From Nostocales cyanobacterium LEGE 11386 (lineage in GTDB: Bacteria > Cyanobacteriota > Cyanobacteriia > Cyanobacteriales > Nostocaceae), in the NCBI GenBank assembly GCA_015207155.1, contig JADEXK010000016.1, positions 1 to 64,000 of the forward strand: a stretch of 64,000 nt of DNA, in the 5' to 3' direction. The position numbers were made by a program, and so were the translations under genes. Shown here in pieces: positions 1-7,989 of the stretch (position 1 is the stretch's first letter; each line of letters starts with the position of its first letter). A model generated the notes under the pieces. That model was not told where the DNA came from. It did no database searches and saw only the letters and a program-made list of their open reading frames with translations.

Positions 1-108
1 GATTTCAATTACGATTTCATCGTCGGTGATAAAATCGTAATTCACTACCTTGATATCTTCAATATTAATCAGTTTAGTAATAAAATGAAGTAAGGGATTA
101 GAAGGCAT
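1..108 (-). CDS. N-terminal part of a transposase-like protein (cut by window edge)
   Basis: Reading leftwards from an ATG at 106-108, 36 codons stay open to the window edge. The product begins MPSNPLLHFITKLINIED and continues with VVNYDFITDDEIVIEI. Such an opening (a short helix, then a strand ending in an acidic run) resembles the start of ISL3-type cyanobacterial transposases; this is recognised by eye, not by alignment. The rest lies outside the window, so intactness cannot be judged. It is transcribed away from the kinase at 387-2096, whose own start seems to be missing. Confidence 0.4.
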   Translation of the reverse strand, partial: MPSNPLLHFITKLINIEDIKVVNYDFITDDEIVIEI

Positions 109-386
109 ATTTATTAAAATGGTAATTTTATTTTTAATATTTATTGTCTTTTATCTTTTCAATTACTTCTGTATTTCCTTCCCCGCTTGGGTTGTTCCCA
201 CCAATCACTGCTAATTGTATTGAGATATATTTGCTTTTTTCTTAGTATTTTATCATAACCACTCTGGGAGAGCCAAAATTTATCTGGTTTAATTACTTAA
301 GTAATCGCTGGAGTATCGCCAAGAAAATTAGTTATGGTTATACTGTAGCAATTGGCATTTTTTTTATAGGCACAACCAGTGGTTTA

Positions 387-2096
387 TTGCTTGCATATCA
401 TAATGAATTACATGCCCATAAGCAGTTAAACTTATCTTATCAACAGCAATCTCTATTAAAAGATTTAGAAAATGCAGTCACTAGAATACGACTCCATCCA
501 CAACGCTTATTTACTGTATTAGAAAATTCTATTTGGCTAGAATTTGAAAAAAATAAATTTTCAGAAGACTTAAATCAAGTTAATGATAAAATATCAAATT
601 TAGAAACATTTATAAATACTTATCCTGATGATTTAGCAATAGATAGAATAGATTTTTATCATTTATTAAATAATTATCAATCTACCACCAAATTATATAG
701 TAAAATCATTAAATTTTTCTGGCAAAAACTTGAACAAGATAACTTGCCAGTAAAGGAAACAAACTCTTCTTATGCAGAGTTGATAGATTTGCTTAAGGAA
801 GAAAAAGGAGTTAACTTGAATGTTAAATTTGAGCAACTTTCCGATGAATTAATTCGGATTATAGGACATGCTGAAATTCAAAAACAATATGCTAATACTA
901 GCTTCAGTAATGCCCAAAAACTGCGATTTCAAGTGATTACTGGAAGTATGCTGCTATCAGTGGCGATCGCAGCAGTACTTGCACTATATACCAGTAGATT
1001 AATCGCTCGTCCTCTACAAGTAGTGACTAACGTTGCTCAAAAAATTACTCAAGAATCAAATTTTCAACTCAGAGCTAATATAAAAAGTCATGATGAAGTT
1101 GGAACATTAGCTGCTTCATTAAATCAATTAGTGGAGTGGGTAGGAGACTATACTAAAGAATTAGAATTAGCACGCCAAAATTTAGAGCAACGAGTAGAAG
1201 AACGCACTCAAGAATTAGAATTAGCACGTCAAAATTTAGAGCAACGAGTGGAAGAACGTACTCAGGAACTGCAAAAAACACTGCAAGACTTGAAAGAAAC
1301 TCAAGGGCAATTAATTCAAACAGAAAAAATGTCTTCTTTAGGGGAGATGGTAGCAGGTATAGCCCATGAAATCAATAACCCAGTTAACTTTATTTATGGT
1401 AATATCCAATGTGCTAATGATTATATTCAAGATTTACTGAGTTTAGTAGATTTATATCAGCAAGAATACCCAGAAAAAAGCTGGATAATTGCCGAAAAAA
1501 TTGAAGAAATAGATTTAAATTTTCTTACCAAAGATTTAACAAATCTACTTGCTTCCATGAAAATGGGCGCTCAACGTATTCGGGAAATTGTCTTATCTTT
1601 GCGTAATTTTTCTCGGCTAGACGAAGCTGATATGAAAGATGTAGATATTCATGAAGGTATTGATAATACTTTATTAATTTTAAATCACAGAATTAAAAAT
1701 GAAATTGTAGTAATTAAACAGTATGGAAGCTTACCTTTAATTGAGTGTTATCCGGCTCAACTCAACCAAGTGTTTATGAACATTCTTAGTAATGCCATAG
1801 ATGCTCTACTAGAACAGAAAACACAAACAGAAAAAAATATTATTATCAATACATTAAAAGTTGATAACCATTACATTAAAGTAGGAATTAGAGATAATGG
1901 GCCGGGAATTCCACGAGAAATCAGGAATAAGTTGTTTAATCCCTTTTTTACAACTAAGCCAGTGGGTAAAGGTACTGGCTTAGGTTTGAGTATTTGTTAC
2001 CAGATAATCGATAAACACAAAGGTAAAATAGAAGTAATCTCAGAATTAAAACAAGGCACAGAGTTTGTCATTATCTTGCCGCTCAAAACAATATAG
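387..2096 (+). CDS. Membrane sensor histidine kinase (HAMP, HisKA, HATPase)
   Basis: Cyanobacterial two-component sensor. From the TTG at 387: an extracytoplasmic region to about residue 180, a membrane segment at about 183-207 (GSMLLSVAIAAVLALY), HAMP to about 255, a coiled coil with an 18-residue tandem duplication, an H-box with HEINNP (His near residue 327), an N-box (NILSNAIDAL), a G1 box (DNGPGIP) and a G2 box (GKGTGLGLS). All catalytic boxes are intact. The reading frame is open back to 246 and encodes a first membrane segment (YGYTVAIGIFFIGTTSGLLL) before the TTG, yet there is no ATG, GTG or TTG in that stretch. The true protein therefore probably starts upstream at a non-standard codon, or its 5' end was lost. 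No response regulator is adjacent. Confidence 0.85.
   Translation: MLAYHNELHAHKQLNLSYQQQSLLKDLENAVTRIRLHPQRLFTVLENSIWLEFEKNKFSEDLNQVNDKISNLETFINTYPDDLAIDRIDFYHLLNNYQSTTKLYSKIIKFFWQKLEQDNLPVKETNSSYAELIDLLKEEKGVNLNVKFEQLSDELIRIIGHAEIQKQYANTSFSNAQKLRFQVITGSMLLSVAIAAVLALYTSRLIARPLQVVTNVAQKITQESNFQLRANIKSHDEVGTLAASLNQLVEWVGDYTKELELARQNLEQRVEERTQELELARQNLEQRVEERTQELQKTLQDLKETQGQLIQTEKMSSLGEMVAGIAHEINNPVNFIYGNIQCANDYIQDLLSLVDLYQQEYPEKSWIIAEKIEEIDLNFLTKDLTNLLASMKMGAQRIREIVLSLRNFSRLDEADMKDVDIHEGIDNTLLILNHRIKNEIVVIKQYGSLPLIECYPAQLNQVFMNILSNAIDALLEQKTQTEKNIIINTLKVDNHYIKVGIRDNGPGIPREIRNKLFNPFFTTKPVGKGTGLGLSICYQIIDKHKGKIEVISELKQGTEFVIILPLKTI
1158..1265 (+). repeat. 54-bp tandem duplication inside the kinase coiled coil
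   Basis: Two nearly identical 54-bp units (1158-1211 and 1212-1265) each encode ELELARQNLEQRVEERTQ. They differ at only a few silent positions. A third, diverged start (GAACTG) follows. The unit is 18 residues long, so the duplication keeps the frame and lengthens the HAMP-to-HisKA coiled coil. The element lies wholly inside the kinase gene. Confidence 0.9.
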
Positions 2097-2127
2097 TTAA
2101 CTAAATATTTTCCTAAGTATAAATTTG

Positions 2128-2559
2128 ATGACAATCTACTTCTACAGCGATCGCGAACAATATGGCTGTTTTTCCAACTTTTCGTCCCATGGTTTTGAGT
2201 TGGATAATTTATATTGGTATACTAGCGAACATTATTTCCAAGCACAAAAGTTTATTGGTACGTTTCATGTAGAACAAATACGTTTAGTAAAAACTCCTAA
2301 AGATGCAGCGAAAATGGGGCGTGAAAAAAGCCGTCCCTTGCGCCAAGACTGGGAAAAAGTTAAAGATGATGTTATGCGAAAAGCAGTACGGCGTAAGTTT
2401 GAAACCCATAAGGATATTAGAGATATCCTACTTTCCACAGATAATGAAGAAATCGTGGAAAATTCACCCATAGATTTTTACTGGGGTTGTGGAGCTGATG
2501 GTAGTGGAAAAAATATGTTAGGAATAATATTAATGGAAGTGCGAGAGATACTTCGCTAA
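2128..2559 (+). CDS. NADAR/YbiA-like N-glycosidase family protein
   Basis: About 143 residues, the usual size of a single NADAR domain. Family hallmarks are visible: an N-terminal YFYSDREQYGCFSNFS, then WYTSEHYFQAQKF in the middle, and WGCGADGSGKNMLG near the end. Members such as YbiA act on N-glycosidic bonds of riboflavin intermediates or ADP-ribose-like compounds; the substrate here is unknown. I chose the ATG at 2128 over the TTG one codon earlier because it matches the family start. It lies 31 bp after the kinase gene and no partner gene is obvious. Confidence 0.88.
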   Translation: MTIYFYSDREQYGCFSNFSSHGFELDNLYWYTSEHYFQAQKFIGTFHVEQIRLVKTPKDAAKMGREKSRPLRQDWEKVKDDVMRKAVRRKFETHKDIRDILLSTDNEEIVENSPIDFYWGCGADGSGKNMLGIILMEVREILR

Positions 2560-2823
2560 ACTCACAGACCAAGGATTGGTAAGAGTGCGGTAAGATAATA
2601 TTATTGCTGTTAATGCTTACTCTTGCAAACGTCTAAAATAGGTATTTAGGGGCAATTTATAGACGTGAAACTAATATGATAGCCACCCACTTCTGTAGTG
2701 CGTTACCTTGCAAGAGCATGTTGCTGCATTTAACCTTTCAAGGAACCCTAGCGTAGACATACGAAAAGCATATTCTCGTAAAGTAGCTTGAAAGTAGCAA
2801 TCCCTTATAGGAGTAAAGAAATT

Positions 2824-3126
2824 ATGTCTCTATCTACCAAAATAAAGAAATATTGCAAATGGTTTTGGGATGAATCTCTTGGTGGTGAGTACGATACTTG
2901 GGGTACCAGTACCTATTTTATGGAAGTTGGCCATGATTTATGTGCCGTTAGACAAATTGAGGTTTACGAAAACGGCAACGTATTATTCTATGATGACAGC
3001 CACTTTGCAGATAATCATGGCATGTTATGCGATAAACCTTTAGGTGAAGAAGATATCCAAGAATTTGGCATTACCAAAGCCGAATTTGAAGAAGTTTGGA
3101 GTACAAAAACACCAATGAATCGATGA
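2824..3126 (+). CDS. Small hypothetical acidic protein
   Basis: About 100 residues starting MSLSTKIKKYCKWFWDES. I do not recognise the family. It is rich in Asp/Glu, Trp and Tyr, with no signal peptide or membrane segment. The ATG at 2824 follows an AGGAG-like ribosome site near 2809-2813, whereas an alternative upstream TTG (2788) has none. It stands alone between the NADAR gene and a convergent methyltransferase gene. Composition resembles neighbouring real genes, so I treat it as coding. Confidence 0.6.
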   Translation: MSLSTKIKKYCKWFWDESLGGEYDTWGTSTYFMEVGHDLCAVRQIEVYENGNVLFYDDSHFADNHGMLCDKPLGEEDIQEFGITKAEFEEVWSTKTPMNR

Positions 3127-3210
3127 AGTTGGCTAATATAAAATTCCACAGCAGAATAGCAAGGTGCGTTAAGCGGAAAGCTAAGTAAAAACGCACCTAA
3201 TTATTTCTCT

Positions 3211-3903
3211 TCATTTACCAGTCCAACCTCGTTTAGCCGTCCAATGGCGATAGCTTGATTGATAAACCTGCACCCCAGCCAAACCCACAGTAGAAATTAA
3301 CTGATTCACTTCATCTATTGTGAGTGCGGCGTGGAGAGAATCACGAAATAATTTTTTCTGGTGTGCATCGTATTCATGACCGATACTGTCCACCAAAGCA
3401 TTCATAGTCACCTCATCAACTGGTCGTAATAAATCACGAATGAAAATACCGCCGTTGGGTTTGGTAACACGCTTCAGTTCTTGAAAAAACGGTAACGGAT
3501 CGGGTAAATGGTGGACAAGGCTATTTGAAATCACCAGATCAAACACCTGATCCTCATAAGGTAAGTGTTTAGCGTCAACTAATTCTAAGCAGATTTGCTG
3601 TTGCAAACCAGCTTGCTGCACATGTTGTGAGGCAATTTGCAGCATATTTTCAGCCAAATCAATCGCAGTAATTTGCCATTGGGGACACATCTGACAGATT
3701 AATACGGGAATTCTACCAGGGCCAGTTCCAGCATCTAATACCAAACCCTGTTCTTTTGGCCCCAAGGCGATCGCTTCTTCAGCAAAAGCCGTATTTACCT
3801 CAGTAAAGTCCATTGCATCATATTCAACAGCTTCTTCCCAGGTATCCATCACTTCTGGTTCCAACAGTCTTTGCATTACTAATTTCCTTGTTATTTCACC
3901 CAT
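3211..3903 (-). CDS. Class I SAM-dependent methyltransferase
   Basis: About 230 residues with the Methyltransf_11 fold. Motif I is LVLDAGTGPGRIPVL (the SAM glycine loop), an acidic residue ending strand 2 lies in ITAIDLAENML, and motif IV is VFDLVISNSLVHHLPDP. No catalytic or substrate-specific motif identifies the substrate. An internal ATG (27 nt later, MQRLLEPEVMD) may be the true start. It is divergent from the TPR gene with about 60 bp between them, so the two may share a promoter region. Confidence 0.8.
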   Translation of the reverse strand: MGEITRKLVMQRLLEPEVMDTWEEAVEYDAMDFTEVNTAFAEEAIALGPKEQGLVLDAGTGPGRIPVLICQMCPQWQITAIDLAENMLQIASQHVQQAGLQQQICLELVDAKHLPYEDQVFDLVISNSLVHHLPDPLPFFQELKRVTKPNGGIFIRDLLRPVDEVTMNALVDSIGHEYDAHQKKLFRDSLHAALTIDEVNQLISTVGLAGVQVYQSSYRHWTAKRGWTGK

Positions 3904-3965
3904 GAAAGTAGAACTACGGTTTTGGGAACACTAGGGTTATCACCAAACTTAACAGGAATTGGTCG

Positions 3966-5066
3966 ATGTCGAACGGTGAATCTAACCACAATATAAAAAA
4001 TACATTACCCACGGAAGTACCTGCAAAATACTTGAAACAAATCAAGCGCAATACCATTACTCATGAATTTGACCAAATTTCGTCAGAGGAAATGGTACTT
4101 CCACAGGAAAGTGATGACCAGTTATCGGAAGCATCCCAGTTATTACGTCAAGGAGTTAGACAACAACAAGCTGGTGAATTACTAGTTGCGTTAAAGTCGT
4201 TACAACAATCTCTGGAGATGTTTCAGGCTGTTGGTGATACAGAAAAACAAGAACAGGCGCTTTCTTTTTTAGCACTTGTAACCTATGCTTCTGGGGATTA
4301 CCAAAGCACAATTTCTTATTCCCAGCAGTGTTTAGGCTTAAAAAAGGCTAACCAAGATTTAGTCATACAGATGCAAGCACTTTCTCATTTGGGTAATGCT
4401 TATCGTCACTTGAATAACCATAATCAGGCAATTAAATATTTGCAAGAGTGTTTAAAAATCACCCGCCAACTACCAAATAAGCGGAGTCAGGTTGCAGCAT
4501 TAAATAACCTAGGATTAGTATATAAAACTGCGGGAAATTTTGTCCAAGCAATTGAGTATCAAAAACAAAGTTTAGAAATTGTCCAAGAACTCCAAGACCA
4601 CTGGGGTATGGAACAGGTGCTTAAAAATATAGGTAATGCTTATTATGCTTTGGATGATTATCCTCAAGCGATCGCCTACTATGAAAAGTGTGTCAAAATT
4701 GCACGCACACTGAACCATCTTCGTAGTGCTGCTCAGGTACTGAAAAATTTGGGAAATGCTTGCTATGCTACCGGGAATTATCACAAAGCTATTCTCTATT
4801 ATGAGGAACGTTTACAATTAGCCAGAGAACTAAAAGATATACGTAATGAAGAACAGGCTCTCGGTAGTTTAGGAGTTGCTTGTGAAGCCTTGGGAGACTA
4901 TAAAAAAGCAATTCAATATTATGAAGAACGTTTGCTGTTAGCTAGAAATATTAAAGACCGCCGTATTGAAGAACAAGCACTTAGTAGTTTAAGAGTTACT
5001 TGCTACGCCTTGGGTGATTATGCCAAAGCCATGCAATATCAGCAGGGTAAATCGACAAATAGTTAA
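3966..5066 (+). CDS. Tetratricopeptide (TPR) repeat protein
   Basis: 366 residues made almost entirely of about seven 40-residue TPR units of the tetratricopeptide/kinesin-light-chain type, from about residue 55 to the end. Each carries the pattern LGNAYYALDDYPQAIAYYEK. The long 40-residue period matches the LGN/NB-ARC-associated class of protein-protein interaction scaffolds. There is no enzymatic domain, signal peptide or membrane segment. The first 50 residues are polar and probably unstructured. Partner unknown; the divergent methyltransferase and downstream convergent AhpD-like gene give no clue. Confidence 0.85.
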   Translation: MSNGESNHNIKNTLPTEVPAKYLKQIKRNTITHEFDQISSEEMVLPQESDDQLSEASQLLRQGVRQQQAGELLVALKSLQQSLEMFQAVGDTEKQEQALSFLALVTYASGDYQSTISYSQQCLGLKKANQDLVIQMQALSHLGNAYRHLNNHNQAIKYLQECLKITRQLPNKRSQVAALNNLGLVYKTAGNFVQAIEYQKQSLEIVQELQDHWGMEQVLKNIGNAYYALDDYPQAIAYYEKCVKIARTLNHLRSAAQVLKNLGNACYATGNYHKAILYYEERLQLARELKDIRNEEQALGSLGVACEALGDYKKAIQYYEERLLLARNIKDRRIEEQALSSLRVTCYALGDYAKAMQYQQGKSTNS

Positions 5067-5096
5067 AGTGGATAATCAGGCTAGACGAGTAGGTGC

Positions 5097-5657
5097 TTAC
5101 ATATCTACCTCAGGTTTTGACCAAACATAAGGTTGAAAAGCCTTATCTAAAGGAGTTTTAGCAATGTGGTTAGTATAGTTGTGAATAATTTTTACAGCAA
5201 TTCCTAGAATAACTTCCAAAACCTGCTGCTTTGTGTAACCTGCTGCTAAAAACTCTGCGATTTCTTGATCATTTACCCAACCTCGCGCCTCAATCATCCG
5301 CTTAGTAAACAGCCGCAACGCTTGTAACTTCTGATCTGTCAGGGGTTGACCCTGACGTAGAGCCTCAAGGTCTTCATGAATCATCCCAATCATTTCTGCT
5401 AAACCTGAATGAGCCGCCATGCAGTAGCGACAGTCATGTTCGTAATTAGCAGTAAGATAGATCACCTGTTGTTCTATAGGCGTAAAACTGGTCGTTTCAA
5501 ATAAATCCCACAATGCCATACCTCCCTTCAAGGCGGCGGGAGCTTCGGCAAGAATACCCTCTAAATTTGGAATCAATCCAAATGTCGCCTTTGCATGGAT
5601 AAGAGCTTCCTTGGAGGCTTCTGGCGCAGTTTCAATAGTGTGAATTGTAAATTCCAT
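5097..5657 (-). CDS. AhpD/carboxymuconolactone decarboxylase-family protein
   Basis: About 186 residues. The AhpD-type redox motif is intact: HDCRYCMAAHSG, that is C-x2-C-x3-H. Family members are peroxidase-associated disulfide reductases or decarboxylases; YciW/macrophage-type alkylhydroperoxidase-like proteins look similar. I chose the ATG at 5657 (MEFTIHTIET) because GGAGAAG lies just before it; a longer frame from 5684 has no such site and would enter the palindrome at 5685. It is divergent from the TetR gene at 5756 with two operator-like palindromes between, so it is the likely target of that repressor. Confidence 0.85.
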   Translation of the reverse strand: MEFTIHTIETAPEASKEALIHAKATFGLIPNLEGILAEAPAALKGGMALWDLFETTSFTPIEQQVIYLTANYEHDCRYCMAAHSGLAEMIGMIHEDLEALRQGQPLTDQKLQALRLFTKRMIEARGWVNDQEIAEFLAAGYTKQQVLEVILGIAVKIIHNYTNHIAKTPLDKAFQPYVWSKPEVDM

Positions 5658-5684
5658 TGCTTTACTTCTCCAATGAATTCCCAA

Positions 5685-5702
5685 GTAGACAAACTTGTCT
5701 AC
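5685..5702. promoter_or_regulatory. TetR-type operator palindrome 1
   Basis: GTAGACAAACTTGTCTAC is an inverted repeat with perfect 8-bp arms and a 2-bp centre. It lies between the AhpD-like gene and the TetR gene, close to the start of the former. Assignment to the adjacent TetR protein is inferred from position and from the second matching palindrome. Confidence 0.75.
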
Positions 5703-5729
5703 TATTAATGGGTGCTAGTATAGCCCTAT

Positions 5730-5747
5730 GGAGACAAAGTTGTCTAC
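5730..5747. promoter_or_regulatory. TetR-type operator palindrome 2
   Basis: GGAGACAAAGTTGTCTAC repeats palindrome 1 with one arm mismatch; the two sites are 45 bp apart centre to centre. It ends 8 bp before the TetR start codon at 5756, a position suited to autoregulation. Confidence 0.7.
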
Positions 5748-5755
5748 CTAAATTT

Positions 5756-6328
5756 ATGACTACTGAATCAAGTGCTGCACGTCAACAAATTTTAGAAACT
5801 GCTTCTGAACTGTTTTATCAGAAGGGAATTCAATATGTGGGAATCAATGAAGTTATTGCCGCGTCTGGTGTGGCAAAGCGAACACTGTATCGATGGTTTT
5901 CTTCAAAAGACCAACTGATTGAAGAAGTGATGAAATATCGTGCTACTCAATGGTTACGTTGGTTTGAAGATACGGTTGCAGACAAAGATAACACTCCTAG
6001 AGAGCGGTTACTAGCAACCTTTGATGTTCTCCAGGGATGGTACGCTGAACCTGACTTCCGGGGTTGTCCATTTATTAATGCGGTCTTAGAAATTGCTGAT
6101 GCTTCTCATCCAGCTCATCAAGTCTCAGTGAAGTTAAGAGAAGCTATCCGCACTTACATCATGCAGCTAGCATTTGAAGCAGGTGTGCGCGACCCTGCTT
6201 CATTTTCACAGCAGTATTTGCTTTTAATTGGAGGAGCTAGTTTAATGGCAACGATTGAGGGAAATCCAATTGGAGCGCAATACGCTAGAAATGCTTTGTC
6301 TATATTAATTGATGCTAATAAGGCTTAG
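5756..6328 (+). CDS. TetR/AcrR-family transcriptional regulator
   Basis: About 190 residues. The N-terminal TetR helix-turn-helix is clear: ARQQILETASELFYQKG, then VIAASGVAKRTLYRWFSSK. The C-terminal ligand domain has WYAEPDFRGCPFINA, a pattern shared by YxaF/LmrA-like regulators. The ATG at 5756 is preferred; the frame can be extended upstream only through the operators and gives no plausible protein. Likely represses itself and the divergent AhpD-like gene. The inducer is unknown. Confidence 0.88.
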   Translation: MTTESSAARQQILETASELFYQKGIQYVGINEVIAASGVAKRTLYRWFSSKDQLIEEVMKYRATQWLRWFEDTVADKDNTPRERLLATFDVLQGWYAEPDFRGCPFINAVLEIADASHPAHQVSVKLREAIRTYIMQLAFEAGVRDPASFSQQYLLLIGGASLMATIEGNPIGAQYARNALSILIDANKA

Positions 6329-6369
6329 ACAAAAACATAGTTACAACCCATTTTTCTACAGTTAAGTTT

Positions 6370-6575
6370 GTTACATACAATATTGCCTCCTTCTCTTTGG
6401 GGGTTGCACTGTAATTGTTTTCATTCCACTAGAAGTAATAATTTCTAATTCTTCTATACGTAAGTGCCAAGCCATAGAATTTACCCCCCCCTCTTAAAGC
6501 ACAAGCATCACAAAGGTCTCTACCTACAATTCAACTAGCTTTACCACCTCTAAGATCAGCATCGGCTGCTTCCTA
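6370..6575 (-). pseudogene. Degraded short coding remnant with an 8-bp G tract
   Basis: Read leftwards, one frame gives ADADLRGGKAS, a TGA, then VGRDLCDACALRGGG. At an 8-G run (C run near 6483-6491) the coding sense moves to another frame that starts NSMAWHLRIEELEIITSSG and ends KTITVQPP. The pieces read as one protein if a base is removed at the G tract and the TGA is ignored. I cannot name the family. It sits directly downstream of the Uma2 gene, so it may be the fossil of a companion gene. Confidence 0.3.
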
Positions 6576-6589
6576 ATGCGTATCGAAAA

Positions 6590-7222
6590 TTACCCTATCT
6601 TACTCCTCACCCAAGAGCGAAATGATTTCAGCAAGGCAATTTCACCCATGCTTTTACTCTGCTGAACAAACCTACTAATATCACTCACTGCAACTAAAGG
6701 AAAGGCAATACTAAACTTACATTCAATATATTGCCCTTCTACCAATTGATAAAAGTTTAAATCATGCCCGTAATATCTCCACAATTCATTCACACCCAGC
6801 GCTGCATAAATCCCGAATTTATTCACAGAACTGCTGGTAATATCAATTTCAATTGCTAAATCAGGAGGTGGATCTATTTCTAAATTTAATGTTTGTTGAC
6901 CTCTAATAGCTGATTCATTTTGAATATAGTAGCAATTATCTGGTTCTATACCCCGATTTGCCAAACGCCGCTTGAGTGTTGTAGAAACAGCACTTCTAAT
7001 TTCAATATCTAGTTCTTCAGCTAAAGCAATAATAAAATTGCCCAAATTACTTTTGGGGTTTTCATGTGCAAAAAGCGGGGTCATGATTTCTAAAGTACCG
7101 CAGTCATATGCAAACCGAGAGCCTCTATCCTCACCTGTATCTCGCAGCAAAGCTTCAAAGGTTTCCCAACTAACGTTATGTAAAACTGTTCTTTGTTCAG
7201 CAGGCGTTGACTGGATAAGCAT
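6590..7222 (-). CDS. Uma2 family (DUF820) putative endonuclease
   Basis: 210 residues. Uma2 proteins have a PD-(D/E)XK-like fold and are greatly expanded in cyanobacteria; their role is not established. The core PPPDLAIEIDITSSS supplies the expected acidic pair, with FAYDCGTLEIMTPLFAHE upstream and a C-terminal GVNELWRYYG. It starts at the ATG at 7222, 11 bp after the next gene in the same direction, so the two are probably co-transcribed. Confidence 0.85.
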   Translation of the reverse strand: MLIQSTPAEQRTVLHNVSWETFEALLRDTGEDRGSRFAYDCGTLEIMTPLFAHENPKSNLGNFIIALAEELDIEIRSAVSTTLKRRLANRGIEPDNCYYIQNESAIRGQQTLNLEIDPPPDLAIEIDITSSSVNKFGIYAALGVNELWRYYGHDLNFYQLVEGQYIECKFSIAFPLVAVSDISRFVQQSKSMGEIALLKSFRSWVRSKIG

Positions 7223-7232
7223 ATTACAATAC

Positions 7233-7832
7233 TTATTCCATAACGATATGAGATAAAATTCCTAAAATTTTACCGATGTCACTAATATAATATTCGCTCA
7301 AATCAATCTCAACTACTTGTCCCAGCAGTTTTAAGAATTTCCAGTTAGTTCCAGTGGTAACAGTACCATAAATTGTCTGAATATTATTTCCTTCGCGTTC
7401 GTTAAATAATTTAGCTGCGAACATTTCTGCTACACATTGACCTAATCCAGCATTAATGTTTTCTTTTTTAGCTTCTACAATTGTGATAATTGGTGCATTC
7501 ACAATTAGTAATTCTGGTGAACGGCTAATAAGAAAATCACAATTGCCATTTAATCCTTGTGCTGGTTCTACAGTAAAATCAATACCAGAAAATAAACTAA
7601 TTTGATTATTTAAATATTTTCTTAGTGCAACTAAAATAGGGGCAATAATCATCTCTGAACGAGATTTTTCTGTATTACTCGCTAGAGCTAAAGGTACATT
7701 ATCTCGTAAATTTTCGGCAAGTAAGGGCGGAGTTTCGATTTCTGGTATATCTGCAAATATGTCGATTTTATCAGAAATAGTTAAGTTAAATGTTTTTCTA
7801 ACTTTATCTAATGTAAAATCACTATATGACAT
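7233..7832 (-). CDS. Hypothetical protein with PD-(D/E)XK nuclease-like core
   Basis: About 199 residues. I chose the ATG at 7832 (MSYSDFTLDKVRKTF) because GGGAG lies 9 bp before it; a longer frame to 7955 would add an unlikely hydrophobic leader. The central part holds NCDFLISRSPELLIV and IITIVEAKKENINAGLGQC, the D...(x)...E-x-K arrangement of restriction-like folds followed by a glutamine. I infer a nuclease-like fold; activity is unproven. It lies 10 bp upstream of the Uma2 gene on the same strand, so two proteins with related folds are paired. Confidence 0.65.
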   Translation of the reverse strand: MSYSDFTLDKVRKTFNLTISDKIDIFADIPEIETPPLLAENLRDNVPLALASNTEKSRSEMIIAPILVALRKYLNNQISLFSGIDFTVEPAQGLNGNCDFLISRSPELLIVNAPIITIVEAKKENINAGLGQCVAEMFAAKLFNEREGNNIQTIYGTVTTGTNWKFLKLLGQVVEIDLSEYYISDIGKILGILSHIVME

Positions 7833-7989
7833 TTTGGTTGCTCCCTGAATTGCCCGTATACCTAAATTATGCCAAGCATGAGCAAAATATATATTTACTG
7901 AGAGTAGAACTAGCAATAGGGAGAGTGCGATCGCTACTTTGCATAGTTCAGACATAAACTAAAAAAGGTGGGAATTACCCACCTCATAT

